Of a stretch of 64,000 bases of DNA, positions 11,414 through 22,785 are shown in pieces; the first letter of the stretch is position 1, and each line of letters starts with the position of its first letter. The stretch is from Setomelanomma holmii. Taxonomy: Eukaryota; Ascomycota; Dothideomycetes; Pleosporales; Phaeosphaeriaceae. The notes beneath the pieces were generated by a model, which was given only the letters and a program-made list of their open reading frames with translations, searched no databases and was not told where the DNA came from. The position numbers and the translations under genes are program-made. The stretch lies in NCBI GenBank assembly GCA_010015745.1, contig ML978221.1, forward strand, positions 62,001 to 126,000, written 5' to 3'.

Positions 11414-13496
11414 ATGGGCTGGAAAGGATCCAACTACACCGGTCTCGAGCAAAGCCGTGGCATCAAACACGAGTCCATAACGTTTCACGACATTTCGATC
11501 ATTGAGCACGAAGACTGTCAATCGGCACGATCTGATCTCACCACTACATCAATCTCAAGGTCATTCTTGATACTTTTACGAGAGTGGAAATGGGAATTCG
11601 CCACGTGGGTCCTAGGATCATGCGCGCTCATCAGTATCATAACTCTGCTTGTTATGTACCGGGATTACCCTCTTGAGCAATGACCCGTGAGCACCCGCTT
11701 GGCGACAGGCGTGGCAACTCTCTCCCAAGTTGCACAATCTTCCCTGCTAGTATCAGTATCCTCCTGCATTGGACAACTAAAGTGGCACTGGCTTCAGCAG
11801 AACCGTCCAGCCGCCGACTTGGACACATTTGAAGAGGCCTCTCGCGGGCCAAATGGTAGTCTGAAGCTTCTTACAAGAACTCGATTGTGAGCATGGCAGC
11901 ATAGCTGGTCAATTTCCTGCTAACGAAGTAGGCATTTGGGTTCCATCGGAGCCGTAGTGACTGTCATGCTACCCGCTTTCTCTCCTTTTGCCCAGCAGTC
12001 GAATACGATCATGAGCCGAACCGTGAATATGACAGGTCCTTACATCAGAGATAGGAGCCAAGCATAGAGTGGCGCAGATACCACTCGAGCGGTTAAATAT
12101 CAGAATGTCGCCTCGGACACAGCTTTCGTTGACGCAACTCTGATGGATAATTTCGGGAAGAACAGATCTACTCAGTCTCATAACTGTATGTTCAGATGAT
12201 TTCCAAATCGTGGTCTGCCTGAACAAGAATGACCCTGGACCTAAAGACCATGAAAACAACGTTCGGGCAGGGTTGTCGGGAATATTCAACCAGGATGCTA
12301 GCCCGTTCGCTGTCTCGACATCTTGTAGCACCAATAACAGTACGTGGGACGATTACACGACCCTTGGCGTCTGTGCTTTCATCGAAGAGATCACCTCACA
12401 GACAGAATTGTACAACACGTCGAGTGGAAGCTCAGCAGTCCGGATAAAAAGCACGAATTGGACCTCACCAACGCAATCACCTCGTTCTGAAGACTCGTTC
12501 TGGATGTCTGCGCCAGCTATTGGTCCATCACTTACCCCAGACGACAGCTTGTCACCAGTGGCTGAGGTATACGTAGCGTATCATCCCCCTTGTGATGATG
12601 ACAATTTTCCGTGGGAAGCTTTTCATGAAAAACAGCCTGGTATTAAGGACTTGTCAAGGTGGAAAGCTTTCAAGGGTACACTACGCATGTGTATCCAGAC
12701 TATCTCTTCAAAAAGTGCTTTGCAGATACAGGAATCCGGTTATGGTTGGAAGAGCGATGGATTGAGTATTTGGGTGAAGAAGTCGCAGACCGATCTAAAA
12801 TGGATCGCTTCCGGCACTCAAAAGCAGGGCGAAGGACAATTCTGCCTCCCGGAGCCGAATCAAGGCGATACATTCTGTATAGGCGATTCCGACCTCCTTC
12901 AATGGTCTGCGTTGTTGGATCAGACCTGGAATGGTGCAGGCTACTTCTGTGAGGGGTGCGACGACTACTACACTGGCTAGTGGGTACCCACAGCTGTGAA
13001 TGATGTCATGGGACCATTCTTTGCCAAGTGCAACACAACCTTCAACGCGGGTTATGGGCTAAAAGGTTTTGCGAGTAGACTCGGAAGTATGGCCACGTCT
13101 TTCAGCAATGCGTGTGACCTCCGGAGCTAACACTATATCTCGAACTGACCACAAGGCAGTATGCGCACTGGAACTGATGAGTCGCCGCCTGTGAAGGTAC
13201 ACGGAACAACATGGATAAACCAGCAGTATGTCGCTGTCGACTTCGTATGGCTCACATTCCGTTGCGCTATCTATGTCGGCAGCACGCTGTTCTACTTCGC
13301 TACGGTGATCAAGTCGACGAAACAAGAAGTCCCCATTTGGAAGTCTTCACCCTTGATTCTATTCCATGCCGCCGATGACGGCAATGGCATACATTCACTC
13401 AAAGAGGCTGAGATCCAGTCGAAGAAGCGATAGTTGCAGCTGCAACGTACTGAGAAGAGTTGGTATCTGGAGGACGTTACGGGCAAGAAGGAATGA
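11414..13496 (+). pseudogene. DUF3176 membrane protein, copy 1, four in-frame stops
   Basis: Collinear with the gene at 15395-17394. Exon 1 is 11414-11886; exon 2 starts at 11932; further introns lie near 12187 (GTATGT donor) and at 13112-13159. Family landmarks are present: LLREWKWEF with a membrane segment, LATGVATLSQVAQSSLLVSV, IGQLKWHW, FEEASRGPNGSLKLL and FSPFAQQ. In-frame stops are TGA at 11681 (Trp in copy 2), TAG at 12065, TAG at 12978 (Gln in copy 2) and TAG at 13431 (Gln in copy 2). The frame is otherwise kept, so decay is recent. DUF3176 proteins are fungal multi-pass membrane proteins of unknown function. Confidence 0.8.
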
Positions 13497-15394
13497 GGCA
13501 CTGGACGACAACTCTCTTTGGTCCATGCGTCCAAAGGCTTCTTTGGAAGCGACTCATGGAACGATGACCTGGATTGTATTCAAGCACCATCCCTCATCCC
13601 GGACTCTGGTAATGATGAAGTGTCGAGCGATTGAACTCATGAATAGTTGCTCAATATCACGTATGGATCCTCGCCACATGGCGCAGAAGTGAAGCTCGAA
13701 GCCAAATAATGAAAGATGGCCACGGAGGCTTTATGGGAAATACAACTTAGCCCAACATATCTTTCGCCTGGCCGAACTTTTTCTCTTTGCTTTTTCAGGC
13801 ACCGAATAACACACGCGAGTCACTGTCATTAATGTGTGACGGGATGTAGCGACGATGTAACAAGCGTGCCATGACGATCCTTCCCGAGAGATAGTGGGGT
13901 TTCAGACTTCACCTCACACATTTCTTGCCTTGGTTTCGCAGTTTCGCATCTCATTACACCCAGCCCTACAGGCTATCATGTGGTGCACCATACATCCTCA
14001 ATCTCTATAGGGGCTTGTGATGATTGGCAGGCCTTTCCAACGTATTCAAATCAAGTAGCAGGGACGTGCCGCTCTGCAAGTCACTCCGGCTGGCTATATT
14101 CCACGCTTCCGCGAGCAACAAAGGATTCCAGACGAACATGCAGATTGACAAGGTCGACAAGAACTAGATGAAGCAACCACGGGCGAAGGCTGGTGAGTTT
14201 GTTCACGCACCGCTCGTTTGACGAAAAGATGTTATCTGCGCCTCAGAACGTCACGATACCTTAGCCTCAAAGTATTTCAAGGCTTGTACTTGATAGTAGC
14301 ACCGGCGCATGCTGTGATTAGGTGTAGAAACAAGTGCTAATGAGCTACTCGGGGCTACGATTTCAGAACACGCCTATGTTCATGACACCCTGTCCGAGCA
14401 ACTTCAATCTCACGACAACTAACTTCCGAGGTGAAAGTCGATGGATTAGGCGGTCCGATAGACGCCATATTCATAACCGGAAGCACGAAGTTGTACGTCT
14501 TCATCAGAGCCCGACTACTACTTACCTAGGTAGCAGGCTTGAGATCACTGCAGCTGCCACAATTGACTAAGCAAAATCTCGATAGGACGCGAGGCAATGC
14601 AACCAGGGCCTGTATGCAGATTATTTCCCGTATAGACCATGCGCAATGAGCTGTTGCTGGTCATGCTGCTATACATGGTGTTATCCAGCACTACCTCGAT
14701 CCGTGCTAGCGGTGCTTTTCGAGTTCTAAATCTGGCCCCACCCCTGGAACTTGTTCCACACACCCTCAACTTGCTGCTTGCAGCCTCGCAAAACAGCCTC
14801 GCATGGCAGTCTCGCATGGCAGTCCAGAGTTTTTCGGATGCTGTCATGTGGCGCGACGTTCAGCCTAGGTCTGCAATGATGCGTGGGCCGAGCCACGTTC
14901 GTGCTCCCGTCCTACCTGCTTCAGACTCATAGACGCTAGCTTATGACTCGCCGTTGTGAAGCCTAACCGGCCTTCTCCACCCTTGTAGCACCCACGCCTC
15001 AATGATGGGACTACTGTGTTTCACCTTAAGACTTTCTCTAGGCAGAAGTAACGGCTCCTTACTCGTGACCAATGCGATTCGTCCAGTATTGGTCGACAGT
15101 CGAACCAAATATGGTGCAGCGGCACACTGCAGGAGCGATTGTCGCTACCTGCTACTCTAGGCACAGCATGGTTACTAACCTCGGGTAGATGTTGGACTAC
15201 CCACTTCGTACCCTGTTGGGGGTTGCACTGCCCAATGTGTGTAACGGCAAGCCTCAAAGACGTACAATAACGAGGCTACAATCGCGATATCTTCACCCTG
15301 CAGTCCATCTTGGACACTTAGTTTCTCTGCACGTACCGTCTCTTACTCATTAGCGTCAGTTACTTCTCTCTGAGCTCGCCTCGACCATCTCGCC
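13497..15394. repeat. Intergenic 1.9 kb; right part is upstream arm of duplication copy 2
   Basis: The left kilobase shows nothing recognisable. From about 14,740 to 15,150 the sequence matches the flank of DUF3176 copy 1 in several blocks (see 10330-11413). Open frames here, such as one at 14639-14932, fall in the repeated flank and have no domain. Confidence 0.5.
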
Positions 15395-17394
15395 ATGAGC
15401 TTGATCCAACCCAATTATGTTGGGTTTGAGCAAACTTCAGTCAGTTGCGGCGCTTCTCCGATAAGCAGTCCGGCCAAGAGCACCACCGAGCAATACGAGA
15501 ACTGCGAAATTCAACAACCAGAACCTCTTCGGTCACGCAAGTCAAGGTCAATATGGACGCTTTTGCGAGAATGGAAATGGGAATTCACAACTTGGTTTCT
15601 GGGTACAAGCGCGTTGGTGGGCATCGTTGCGCTTGTAGTGGTTTTTCGAGATCGTCCACTGAAGGACTGGCACTTTCAACTCCGTCTAGCTACACTCGTG
15701 GCCGTCCTTTCACAAGTAGCGCAATCATCGCTCCTCGTCTCGGTCTCGTTTTGCATTGACCAACTCAAGTGGGATTGGTTTCGGAAGAAACAACGACCAA
15801 CCTCAGACCTCGATAAATTCGACGAAGCATCGCGTGGACCCAACGGAAGCATACAATTGCTACTAAGATCGCGACTGTGAGTAATTCGTTGGATTTCTTA
15901 GCTCTGCTCATGCCGACAGACATCTTGCTTCCCTTGGCGCACTTGCAACCGTCATGCTCCTAGCTTTTGCTCCGTTTGCTCAACAGTCTAACACCATTCA
16001 GTTGAAGGTTGTAAATAGCACTACTCCAAGCTCATCGATCTCCATCAATCGTGCGGTGACTTGGATGAATTACGCTTGGAATTCGACATACTTTGATAAA
16101 GCTGGTACTGATGAGTTCGGCGATTCGACCGCATTTTCGAGTTGTGAGTTTGTCTCCACCTCAATCTGACCTTTGTGACTGATCATCTGATGTAGTTTAG
16201 GAGGTGAACATAAGAGCAGTATTGTCCGGCGTGCTGAACAGGAATAACAGCATATCGGACATTGTTGGCACGTGTCAAGCCGAATCTTGTACTGGGGATG
16301 ACTACACAACGCTTGCTGTGTGCGAATCTGTCGAGGACATTTCTTCGCAGGGCGTGTCATACAACAGAAGTAATTCAACTTCCCCATCGACCGGCGTCAG
16401 ATTAGCAGGAGCGGGATGGCAGCCACCCTCCTTGGGCTACGACGATGAAGACACTTTCTGGATGTATGCACCGCAGACCTTCACCGACGGCACTCAAGCT
16501 ACTTCATCCCCCGTTCAGAATGGTACTTTGCCTCCCGTGTCCGAAATTTACCTGGCGTATTTGCCACCCTGCGATGATCGAAACGAGGACAGGAACCTAG
16601 GTGGGAATACTACAGCAGCTGAGTGAAAGCTCTACAAAGCAACATTGAGCATATGCATCCAGGGTCTGCGCTCAAGTTTCAATAATACAATGCGTACCGA
16701 GATCGTCGAGACTCGTCATGATCTCAAATGGAACGATCACTATGAGCACTGCCTTACCGAACCATACAAAGGCGATAACTTTTGTATCGGAGCTCCCGAT
16801 ATAGCTCAGTGGAACATGATGTTAGAACGCACATTCAAGGATTCAGCATACTTGAATGCTGGTGGTGACAACTACTTCAAGGGGCAGTGGGCACTACTGA
16901 TAGTAAATGATGTGGTTGGTCCCACACCCGCCTTTTGCAACCCGAACATGGGCCTAGGATACGGCTTCGAGGGGTTCACTCGACGAGCAAACAACGTTGC
17001 CATCTCAATCAGCAACGCGTACGTCCTGGTTCATCGGCTACTTGACAATTGGACTAACAATCAGCACAGGATGCGCACTGGCAGCCCTTACTCGCCACCA
17101 GTCTACCTAAACGGGACAGCATGGTCGTCCGAACAATACATCGCTGTCGAACTCAATTGGTTGTTGTACCCCTGCATCATATCTTCAGCGATAACAGTCT
17201 TTGTGTTCGCGACTGTCGTCAAGTCGAGAGATGAAAAGATGCCATTATGGAAGTCTTCACCGTTGGTGCTTCTGCATGCGGCTGAGCAACAGAACACGAC
17301 GACAACGCTCAAGGGCGCCGAGAAAGATGCGAAGAAACAGCAGATCCAGCTACAATACAACGGGGAGCATTGGTACCTTGAAGATGTCTCGTGA
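15395..17394 (+). pseudogene. DUF3176 membrane protein, copy 2, one in-frame TGA
   Basis: Exon 1 is 15395-15876; a 43-nt intron follows; exon 2 starts at 15920. A second intron has donor GTGAGT at 16144, and a third spans 17019-17069 (51 nt). The protein shows LLREWKWEFTTW with a membrane segment, VAVLSQVAQSSLLVSV, DQLKWDWF, FDEASRGPNGSIQLL, FAPFAQQ, and a C-terminal membrane segment before KMPLWKSSPLVLLHA. A TGA at 16624-16626 sits where copy 1 has TGG (SRWKAFKGT against AAE-stop-KLYKAT). The acceptor of intron 2 is unclear: TTTAG at 16200 puts the next exon out of phase, while AG at 16216 or 16219 keeps phase but drops residues conserved with copy 1 (NIRA). It is less decayed than copy 1. 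Confidence 0.75.
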
Positions 17395-17692
17395 AAATGA
17401 CGCCAGGTTGGGTGAGCATTGGGTTTCCTTCCGCTATCTTTCCAGTCTGGTACCTCTCTTTCAACGCCATTGCAGGTATGGTCATCCTGATAGTCACTTC
17501 CCACCAAATCTCCGCTTCCTGTCCCTCTGTCTCCGTACTGCGAGGTCTTCCATGCTATATGGCATGACATGTACACTACCAGCCGCGAACCCGTATCGCT
17601 CTTTCGAACACCACAAAATGAGCAGCCAAGACTCTCCACCGGTACTCGTACAGTTGCCGATAACAGCGACAGTTCCCTTGCCACCCTCCACG

Positions 17693-18049
17693 CTACCGCG
17701 TAACAGACGCCCAAACCACGACCGCCGCCCCGAAGACCACCATAAACACCAACACGGTAACCAGCCAAACGCTAATACACGTACTCCATTCGTTCAAATC
17801 CACGTCTCGCGCCCTTCTTCTCGCAATATTCACTCGAAAATCTGCATCTCGTCTCGCTCCCTCCGACTCGCTGCTCGCCGCTTCGTCATCGCGTTCCAGG
17901 TCTTCGGGCGGCGGAGGTACGTGGTGTGGCTGAGGGAGTGAGTCACGCCAGTGTCGGTCTTGATTATGACATTGCGGATCGTATGGGTTGAGGTCTGTGT
18001 ATCGGGTCGAGCTGCCGTTGTATAGGGGCGGTTGCTGATCGCTAGACAT
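17693..18049 (-). CDS. Small protein with one C-terminal membrane segment
   Basis: A single exon of 118 aa starting MSSDQQPPLYNGSS. The first 80 residues are polar and rich in Pro, Asp, Glu and Arg; the last 30 (VWLVTVLVFMVVFGAAVVVWA) form one membrane helix. This is the layout of a tail-anchored protein facing the cytosol. No family is recognised. The promoter would lie in the 580-base spacer shared with the gene starting at 18633. Its 3' end converges on DUF3176 copy 2 with about 300 bases between. Confidence 0.6.
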   Translation of the reverse strand: MSSDQQPPLYNGSSTRYTDLNPYDPQCHNQDRHWRDSLPQPHHVPPPPEDLERDDEAASSESEGARRDADFRVNIARRRARDVDLNEWSTCISVWLVTVLVFMVVFGAAVVVWASVTR

Positions 18050-18632
18050 GTTTGGGGTTGAGGCGATTGAGAAGGCTTGCTTTTGGAATCTTTTTCGTCT
18101 TCGGTGGTGTGGGTGGTTGATGGAGGCGTTATGGGACCAATTATGAACGAGTGGAGCTGCGGGGAAGGGAGAAGTTGTTGGATTGAAGAGTCAGCGTGGT
18201 GGTGATGGTGCGAGCGTTTGTATACGTGACGTCTGGGAAACTGACGAGCGATCGTGAATCGTCCCAGCGAAAATGAATTTGCAAACAAGTGGATGGAGAT
18301 CAATGTGCGTCTGATAATGCTTGGTCTTTCGAATATAGCAAACATGGCTGTTTTGGTGTGGGTGAAGATACTAGAACCTGCGGACCATGACTTGGGAGTT
18401 GCACCAAAAACGAGCTCTGAAGCACTGCTCGTACGTCCTAGACTCTTCGGAATGAAATTATTTCGCAGATATGCCAAACTCTTGAGTGTGTCTGGGTGTG
18501 TATGAAGCGCTCCAGCTCGGCGATTCAGGTTTTCACTGCTTCCAAGCCGCTTCACCACACTCAACCACTTCGCTTACCACCGCCACCACCACCACCCACC
18601 TCATACTCAACTTGAAGACATTTTCGGCAAGT
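18050..18632. other. Divergent promoter region, 580 bases
   Basis: This lies between the tail-anchored protein gene (leftward) and the broken gene at 18633 (rightward). Open frames on both strands overlap and lack features. CCACC-rich tracts near 18,575-18,600 precede the rightward start. Confidence 0.4.
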
Positions 18633-20095
18633 ATGGCGCGCATGAAATCAACACCCCATCGCGCTCCTGACTCCATCTACGAAGCCACTTGCGCCACCCG
18701 TCATCAACTCTCGCAAGCTGGGTTTACGCCTGCCCGTCAACAACAACTCTTGCGCGTCACCGATCCAGACGCGATCAGCAATTTGACAGACTAGACCTCC
18801 CGCCAAGTCAAGCAGAAGCGCTACCGCGACATGAGTAAAGCCTATCGCATTATCTCGGCGGCGATTCAAGATCGAAGACTCGTGACTGACGAGAAGCTTG
18901 CCTGGCGAAGGCAGTAGGCAAGAGGGAGGAAGCACTTGAGTATGAGGAGGACAATGTGACTCTGAGTGCGGATTCGGAGGGGAATGTTCGTGAGGATAGA
19001 GATAGTGAGTGCGTTGAGCGACTTTGGTGTGAGGAGATGCTGATTGTGGTAGATGACGGGTTTCCTCTTGGCCGCGAGACTGCTCAAGGACAGAGCTCAA
19101 AGGCTACACGTCCTACTGTAAGTTACTTAGGTAGGATCGGCGCGCACATAGAGATTGTGGCAGATGAGGAGCTCCCGCTCGAGGGCGCAAGCGTGAGCCA
19201 AGCCAAGGACACCTGGAATGTTGCACGCCTGACAGCTGCAAACCTGGCCAGACTTAACAATCAAGCGCTCGCTCCTGAAGATCTCAACCCTAAAGACTCA
19301 ATTTCCACGCTCACCAGCGTCGACAACATCAGCGACTTGAAGCCCGAAGACGAAGACGACTTCCGAGCTTCCACTGATGCCGCACATCTCTTCAACGCTT
19401 TTGCAACACTAAAGTACAACAACAATCCCTTCGATCGTCCGCATTGGCTGACAGGTCTCGCAAAACCCCTTCCACACCCCGCCCTCACAGCTCTCGAAAA
19501 CTTCGCAGTTCAAACCCGCTTTTGGCACGACGAAATCGTTCGCTTGACACAATTTCGTCGCACCCTGCCCACTCCTTCTAACATCCCCAGTAGCGGTGGG
19601 CAGTGGCACTTCGAGCACTTCGGCGGCACAGAAGAAGTGCGCAAGGTTGTTGGCAGGAAGTACGAAATCGTGTTCACGCGCGGAGTGTGGAAGTTTATGG
19701 TCGGCAGCGAGGTGAGGAGGAGGGTATTGGACGAGTTTCCTGTTGATAGTGCGGGCGAGATGTTGGGTTCAGGTGCATGGGATGAGGATGCTGAAGGGCA
19801 GAGACTCGACAGAGAGATTGACGTGAATGATGGATGGTTTGACGTTTGGGAGGAAGGCGTGGAGAGCGAGTTGGAGGAAATGGATGAGGAGGGCGAGGTG
19901 GATCGGGAGGAGATTGGAATTGGGGAGGACGTGGATGGGTTGGAAGATCTGGAAGACATCGAGATCGATAATGATGATGATTTGATGGAGGAAGACGAGG
20001 ACAACGAAATTGGGCTCGACGTGGACAAATGTGAGCTGATGGAAAGTATTCCCGATGACGAAGACGTCTGGGAAGATCTCGAGGATCTTGATTGA
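18633..20095 (+). pseudogene. Unknown protein with acidic C-terminus; one stop, one frameshift
   Basis: ATG at 18633 (MARMKSTPHRAPDSIYEATC) opens a frame that reads well through a TAG at 18792-18794 (NLTD-stop-TSRQVKQKRYRDMSKAYRII) to KLAWRR near 18908. There one base appears missing, and the sense continues in the next frame as AVGKREEALEYEEDNVTL and on to 20095. The C-terminal 100 residues are very rich in Asp and Glu. I do not recognise the family. The reading across both breaks is natural in amino-acid composition and the antisense frames are low-complexity mirrors, so this was one gene of about 485 codons. The 3' part could still be expressed from an internal start, but none is obvious. 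Confidence 0.6.
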
Positions 20096-21485
20096 ACGAG
20101 GCGCATCCGCGTCCGCTGCTCGAGCATTCAGCTCCCCAGTCACGAGTATCTGTCATACTCGACATCCAGCCAGCTTATCTGTAGCTAGCCAACGGTCCAC
20201 CTAGCGTAGTATGCTCGAATGCTATCAGATCCAAAGTCTTCGATAGGTTCAGCATTTCGTCTTGTCAACCAGACGATGTTTGTGTTTTAGGTATGTGCCT
20301 TTGGCGCATTCGCCTCGAATGTGTTGCGTAGTAGCGTGCTGGTCGGTTTCACGAGCAGCGAAGTCTTCATTACAAGTCTGTCGAGGTCGAACGTAAGACT
20401 TCGAGAGCTATTGGTCATGGGAGGGAATGTGTCTGCCGCTTGGACGGCCGTCAAAGTGATTCTGCTGCGCTACACTAGATATGAGTACATGCGTGAGCCT
20501 ACGATTATCATTTCTCAGCTTGTTCCGTTGTCATACCGCAAGTATCGCTCAACCACAAGCTGTCCCATCGTTGCATACCGGCTGCGGTTCCATTGCTGTT
20601 GATTGACTGACACATGTGCCTGGAAGGCTTCGGAGGATTTGCAGAGCTGACTATTAGCGGTCTGAAGGATCGAGTGCCTGTGATACTAATATTGAGGGTT
20701 CAGAGTGTTGTGAGGGTTTACAGGCTGCGCCTGCATCGCGGTATTCCACAGAGGCTCAAGGCTGCCTGGTCAATGCCATGTGTGATGATAGCTCGTCACT
20801 GTGTGGCTCAAATCACCCCAGTAGTGGTGGTCCTTGATGGTCCTGGTGACTGGGCTGCCATACTCCCGCCTTAGCTGCAGCGAGCAAAGAGGTGTCCGTG
20901 CCCCTGTTGGAGTTGCGCTTGCCTTGCCAGATCGACCCCCCACGGGCTGTATCTTGAGCATCACAGGCTCAAATCTTTTGATTCGAGTGCCAGAGGAATG
21001 CTGAAGCTCCAAGTGTTCACGGCCAGCAACTCCGGTGTTGCTGTGGGCTCTTAATGAGCCTATGCATCGCCTTGAGCAGCGCGGAGGTGAGCTCTTCTGC
21101 CTCCGGCAGCCGATCCCTCTATCGTGACTCCAAGTGAGCGTGAGCCTGTGTCCCTGATGGAACCTGAGCTCCTCCATGCCCTCGAGGCCATAGTATTACA
21201 ACCACACCACACAACATCACGAGGGCGGTGCCCGAAGAAAGCCAAGATCCATGGCATCCACCTCGAACTCTTCTGGTCTCGATAGCACATCGGGGTGGAC
21301 TTGCATGGAACTGCAAGTATAGTGGGAGTGAGCGCCTTCCGGTTGCGTAGCGACGAGGGGCACGCAAAGTTGTTGGGTGAGAACAAAAAGCCTGACCACG
21401 CCCTCAGCTCCATCTCCGCAACACCAACCTCCGACACGATCACCATCTTCCCGCCGACCACATGAGCGAACTCCCGCAAGATATC
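20096..21485. other. Gene-poor stretch, 1.4 kb
   Basis: Open frames up to 139 codons exist on the minus strand but are interrupted and overlapping, with no domain or splice pattern. I see no gene, RNA or mobile element that can be supported. Confidence 0.4.
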
Positions 21486-22785
21486 GCTCGCGAGTTCTCT
21501 GCTCTCATGTGCTATTCAACAACCTCCCAAGCTTGACGTTGTTGTCGTCACACGAGAACATGCCAATCGGTATTTGCGCCCTCAGCTAGATCAAGGCAGC
21601 GTCAGGGCACCTAACACATTCACAGGCATCGTCTCAGCGCCGCTATGGGACTCGAAGATGTTCGTTCAGCTTGGCGTTGAAAGGAAGATAGTGCCGCTAA
21701 GGCTTCTTCGTCTCATGTGTTTTCTATCAAGCCTTCCAAGCTTGACACTATGGCCGTCACCATTGGCGCCCATGTCAGTACTGCAGGAGGTTGGTTTGTC
21801 CTTAGTCGCACTTGAACACGAGAAGATCACACACTGACTCGGACCAGTCACACGGATGTTAGGCATTCACAACGCCATGGCCAACCTCTTAATGATCGGG
21901 TGAGTCGAAGATCATGGTTATTCCGAGTGCACGACTGACTTGAATAAGGCTTCGACCCGCCAGCAGCCCCGGACCCGAAAATGACGACCACGGCTGCTAT
22001 GCGGTTTCCCACACGACAGCAACGCTGGGTTGAAACCACAAGCATGCTTCGACATGTCACAGACCGCGCTGCCCCGTGCGGATATCATTCAACATGCGTC
22101 GTGTTGACAACGACTTTCGAAGAGGCGCAATGACATACCTACACTTTCCACAAACATAGAAAACACGTGAGACGGTTTTGGATGCCGAAGTGGAAAGTGT
22201 GATGTGGAAAGAAACAAGATAATGGCCCAGGAGAGAGCTTTTTATACCTTGGGTGTCGAAAATCTGCCGGAGATGGCTCATGTACGAAGTCAAAAGTCTG
22301 ATGGTCTTGTCTCATATTCGAAGTCGAAATCGACTTGGGCTTCGTCTGATGTGTTTTCTATCAAGCTTGCAAGCTTGATGCCGGCTCCCCGGCATGGAGA
22401 GCCCCGCATCCTCGACTTGGGCTGTGGAAGGGCGGGCGGCCTTGGGCCCTTCCACAACATCGTCAACGACACGCGCCTCCATGGCCTCCCCATGGTCCTC
22501 GAGACACCCGTCGACGTCATCGGCGAAGACGGCAAGAAGTTCGAAGACAAGAGCATTTGGGCCCGCGAGACCAAGATGCTGGAGAGCCTAGTCGGCATGG
22601 ATCGTCGAGTCTGATGAGTTCAAGGGCGATTGAAGACGCTGCGATCGAACGTGGCTCGCAGTACGTCCTGCTCTCCTCAATACATCTTCTTCTGCTGGCA
22701 TCTTCTCAGAGAGCATCTTCGCCTCGTGTGTTGTCTATCGAGCTCCAGGCTCGATGTCAGCCTCGATGACATCCTCAAGACGCGC
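21486..22785 (+). repeat. Leader repeat present four times (about 21500, 21710, 22345, 22720)
   Basis: A block of about 45 bases occurs four times in direct orientation: a CTCATGTG / CTGATGTG / CTCGTGTG start, then TTTTCTATCAAG or a variant, then a CCAAGCTTGA-like inverted motif. The second and third copies agree best (ATGTGTTTTCTATCAAGC); the first and fourth are more diverged. The second copy ends a few bases before the ATG of the endonuclease fragment, and the third and fourth each precede a fragment resembling the C-terminal part of that gene. The repeats look like copies of one gene's 5' flank. Confidence 0.5.
21750..22613 (+). pseudogene. AP endonuclease (endonuclease IV / Apn1 type), gutted relic
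   Basis: ATG at 21750 begins MAVTIGAHVSTAGG, the endonuclease IV N-terminal signature. After an intron (21790-21862) the frame gives IHNAMANLLMIG, matching the next helix of the family, and a GTGAGT donor follows at 21900. A weak match (RQQRW) lies near 22015. The catalytic core is missing. At about 22440-22610, in an open frame, comes FHNIVNDTRLHGLPMVLETP...SIWARETKMLESLVGMD, which is the family's C-terminal end. The N- and C-terminal parts are separated by unrelated sequence containing another copy of the leader repeat. Family assignment rests on remembered motifs. A third fragment at 22840-22885 (LEDFYNIMDEGSRPK) may be another copy of the C-terminal piece. Confidence 0.55.

Noticed and set aside
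19510..20127. 205-codon leftward frame rich in Ser and Pro
   Set aside because: It mirrors the Asp/Glu-rich 3' end of the rightward gene; GA-rich coding sequence always yields open Ser/Pro-rich antisense frames.
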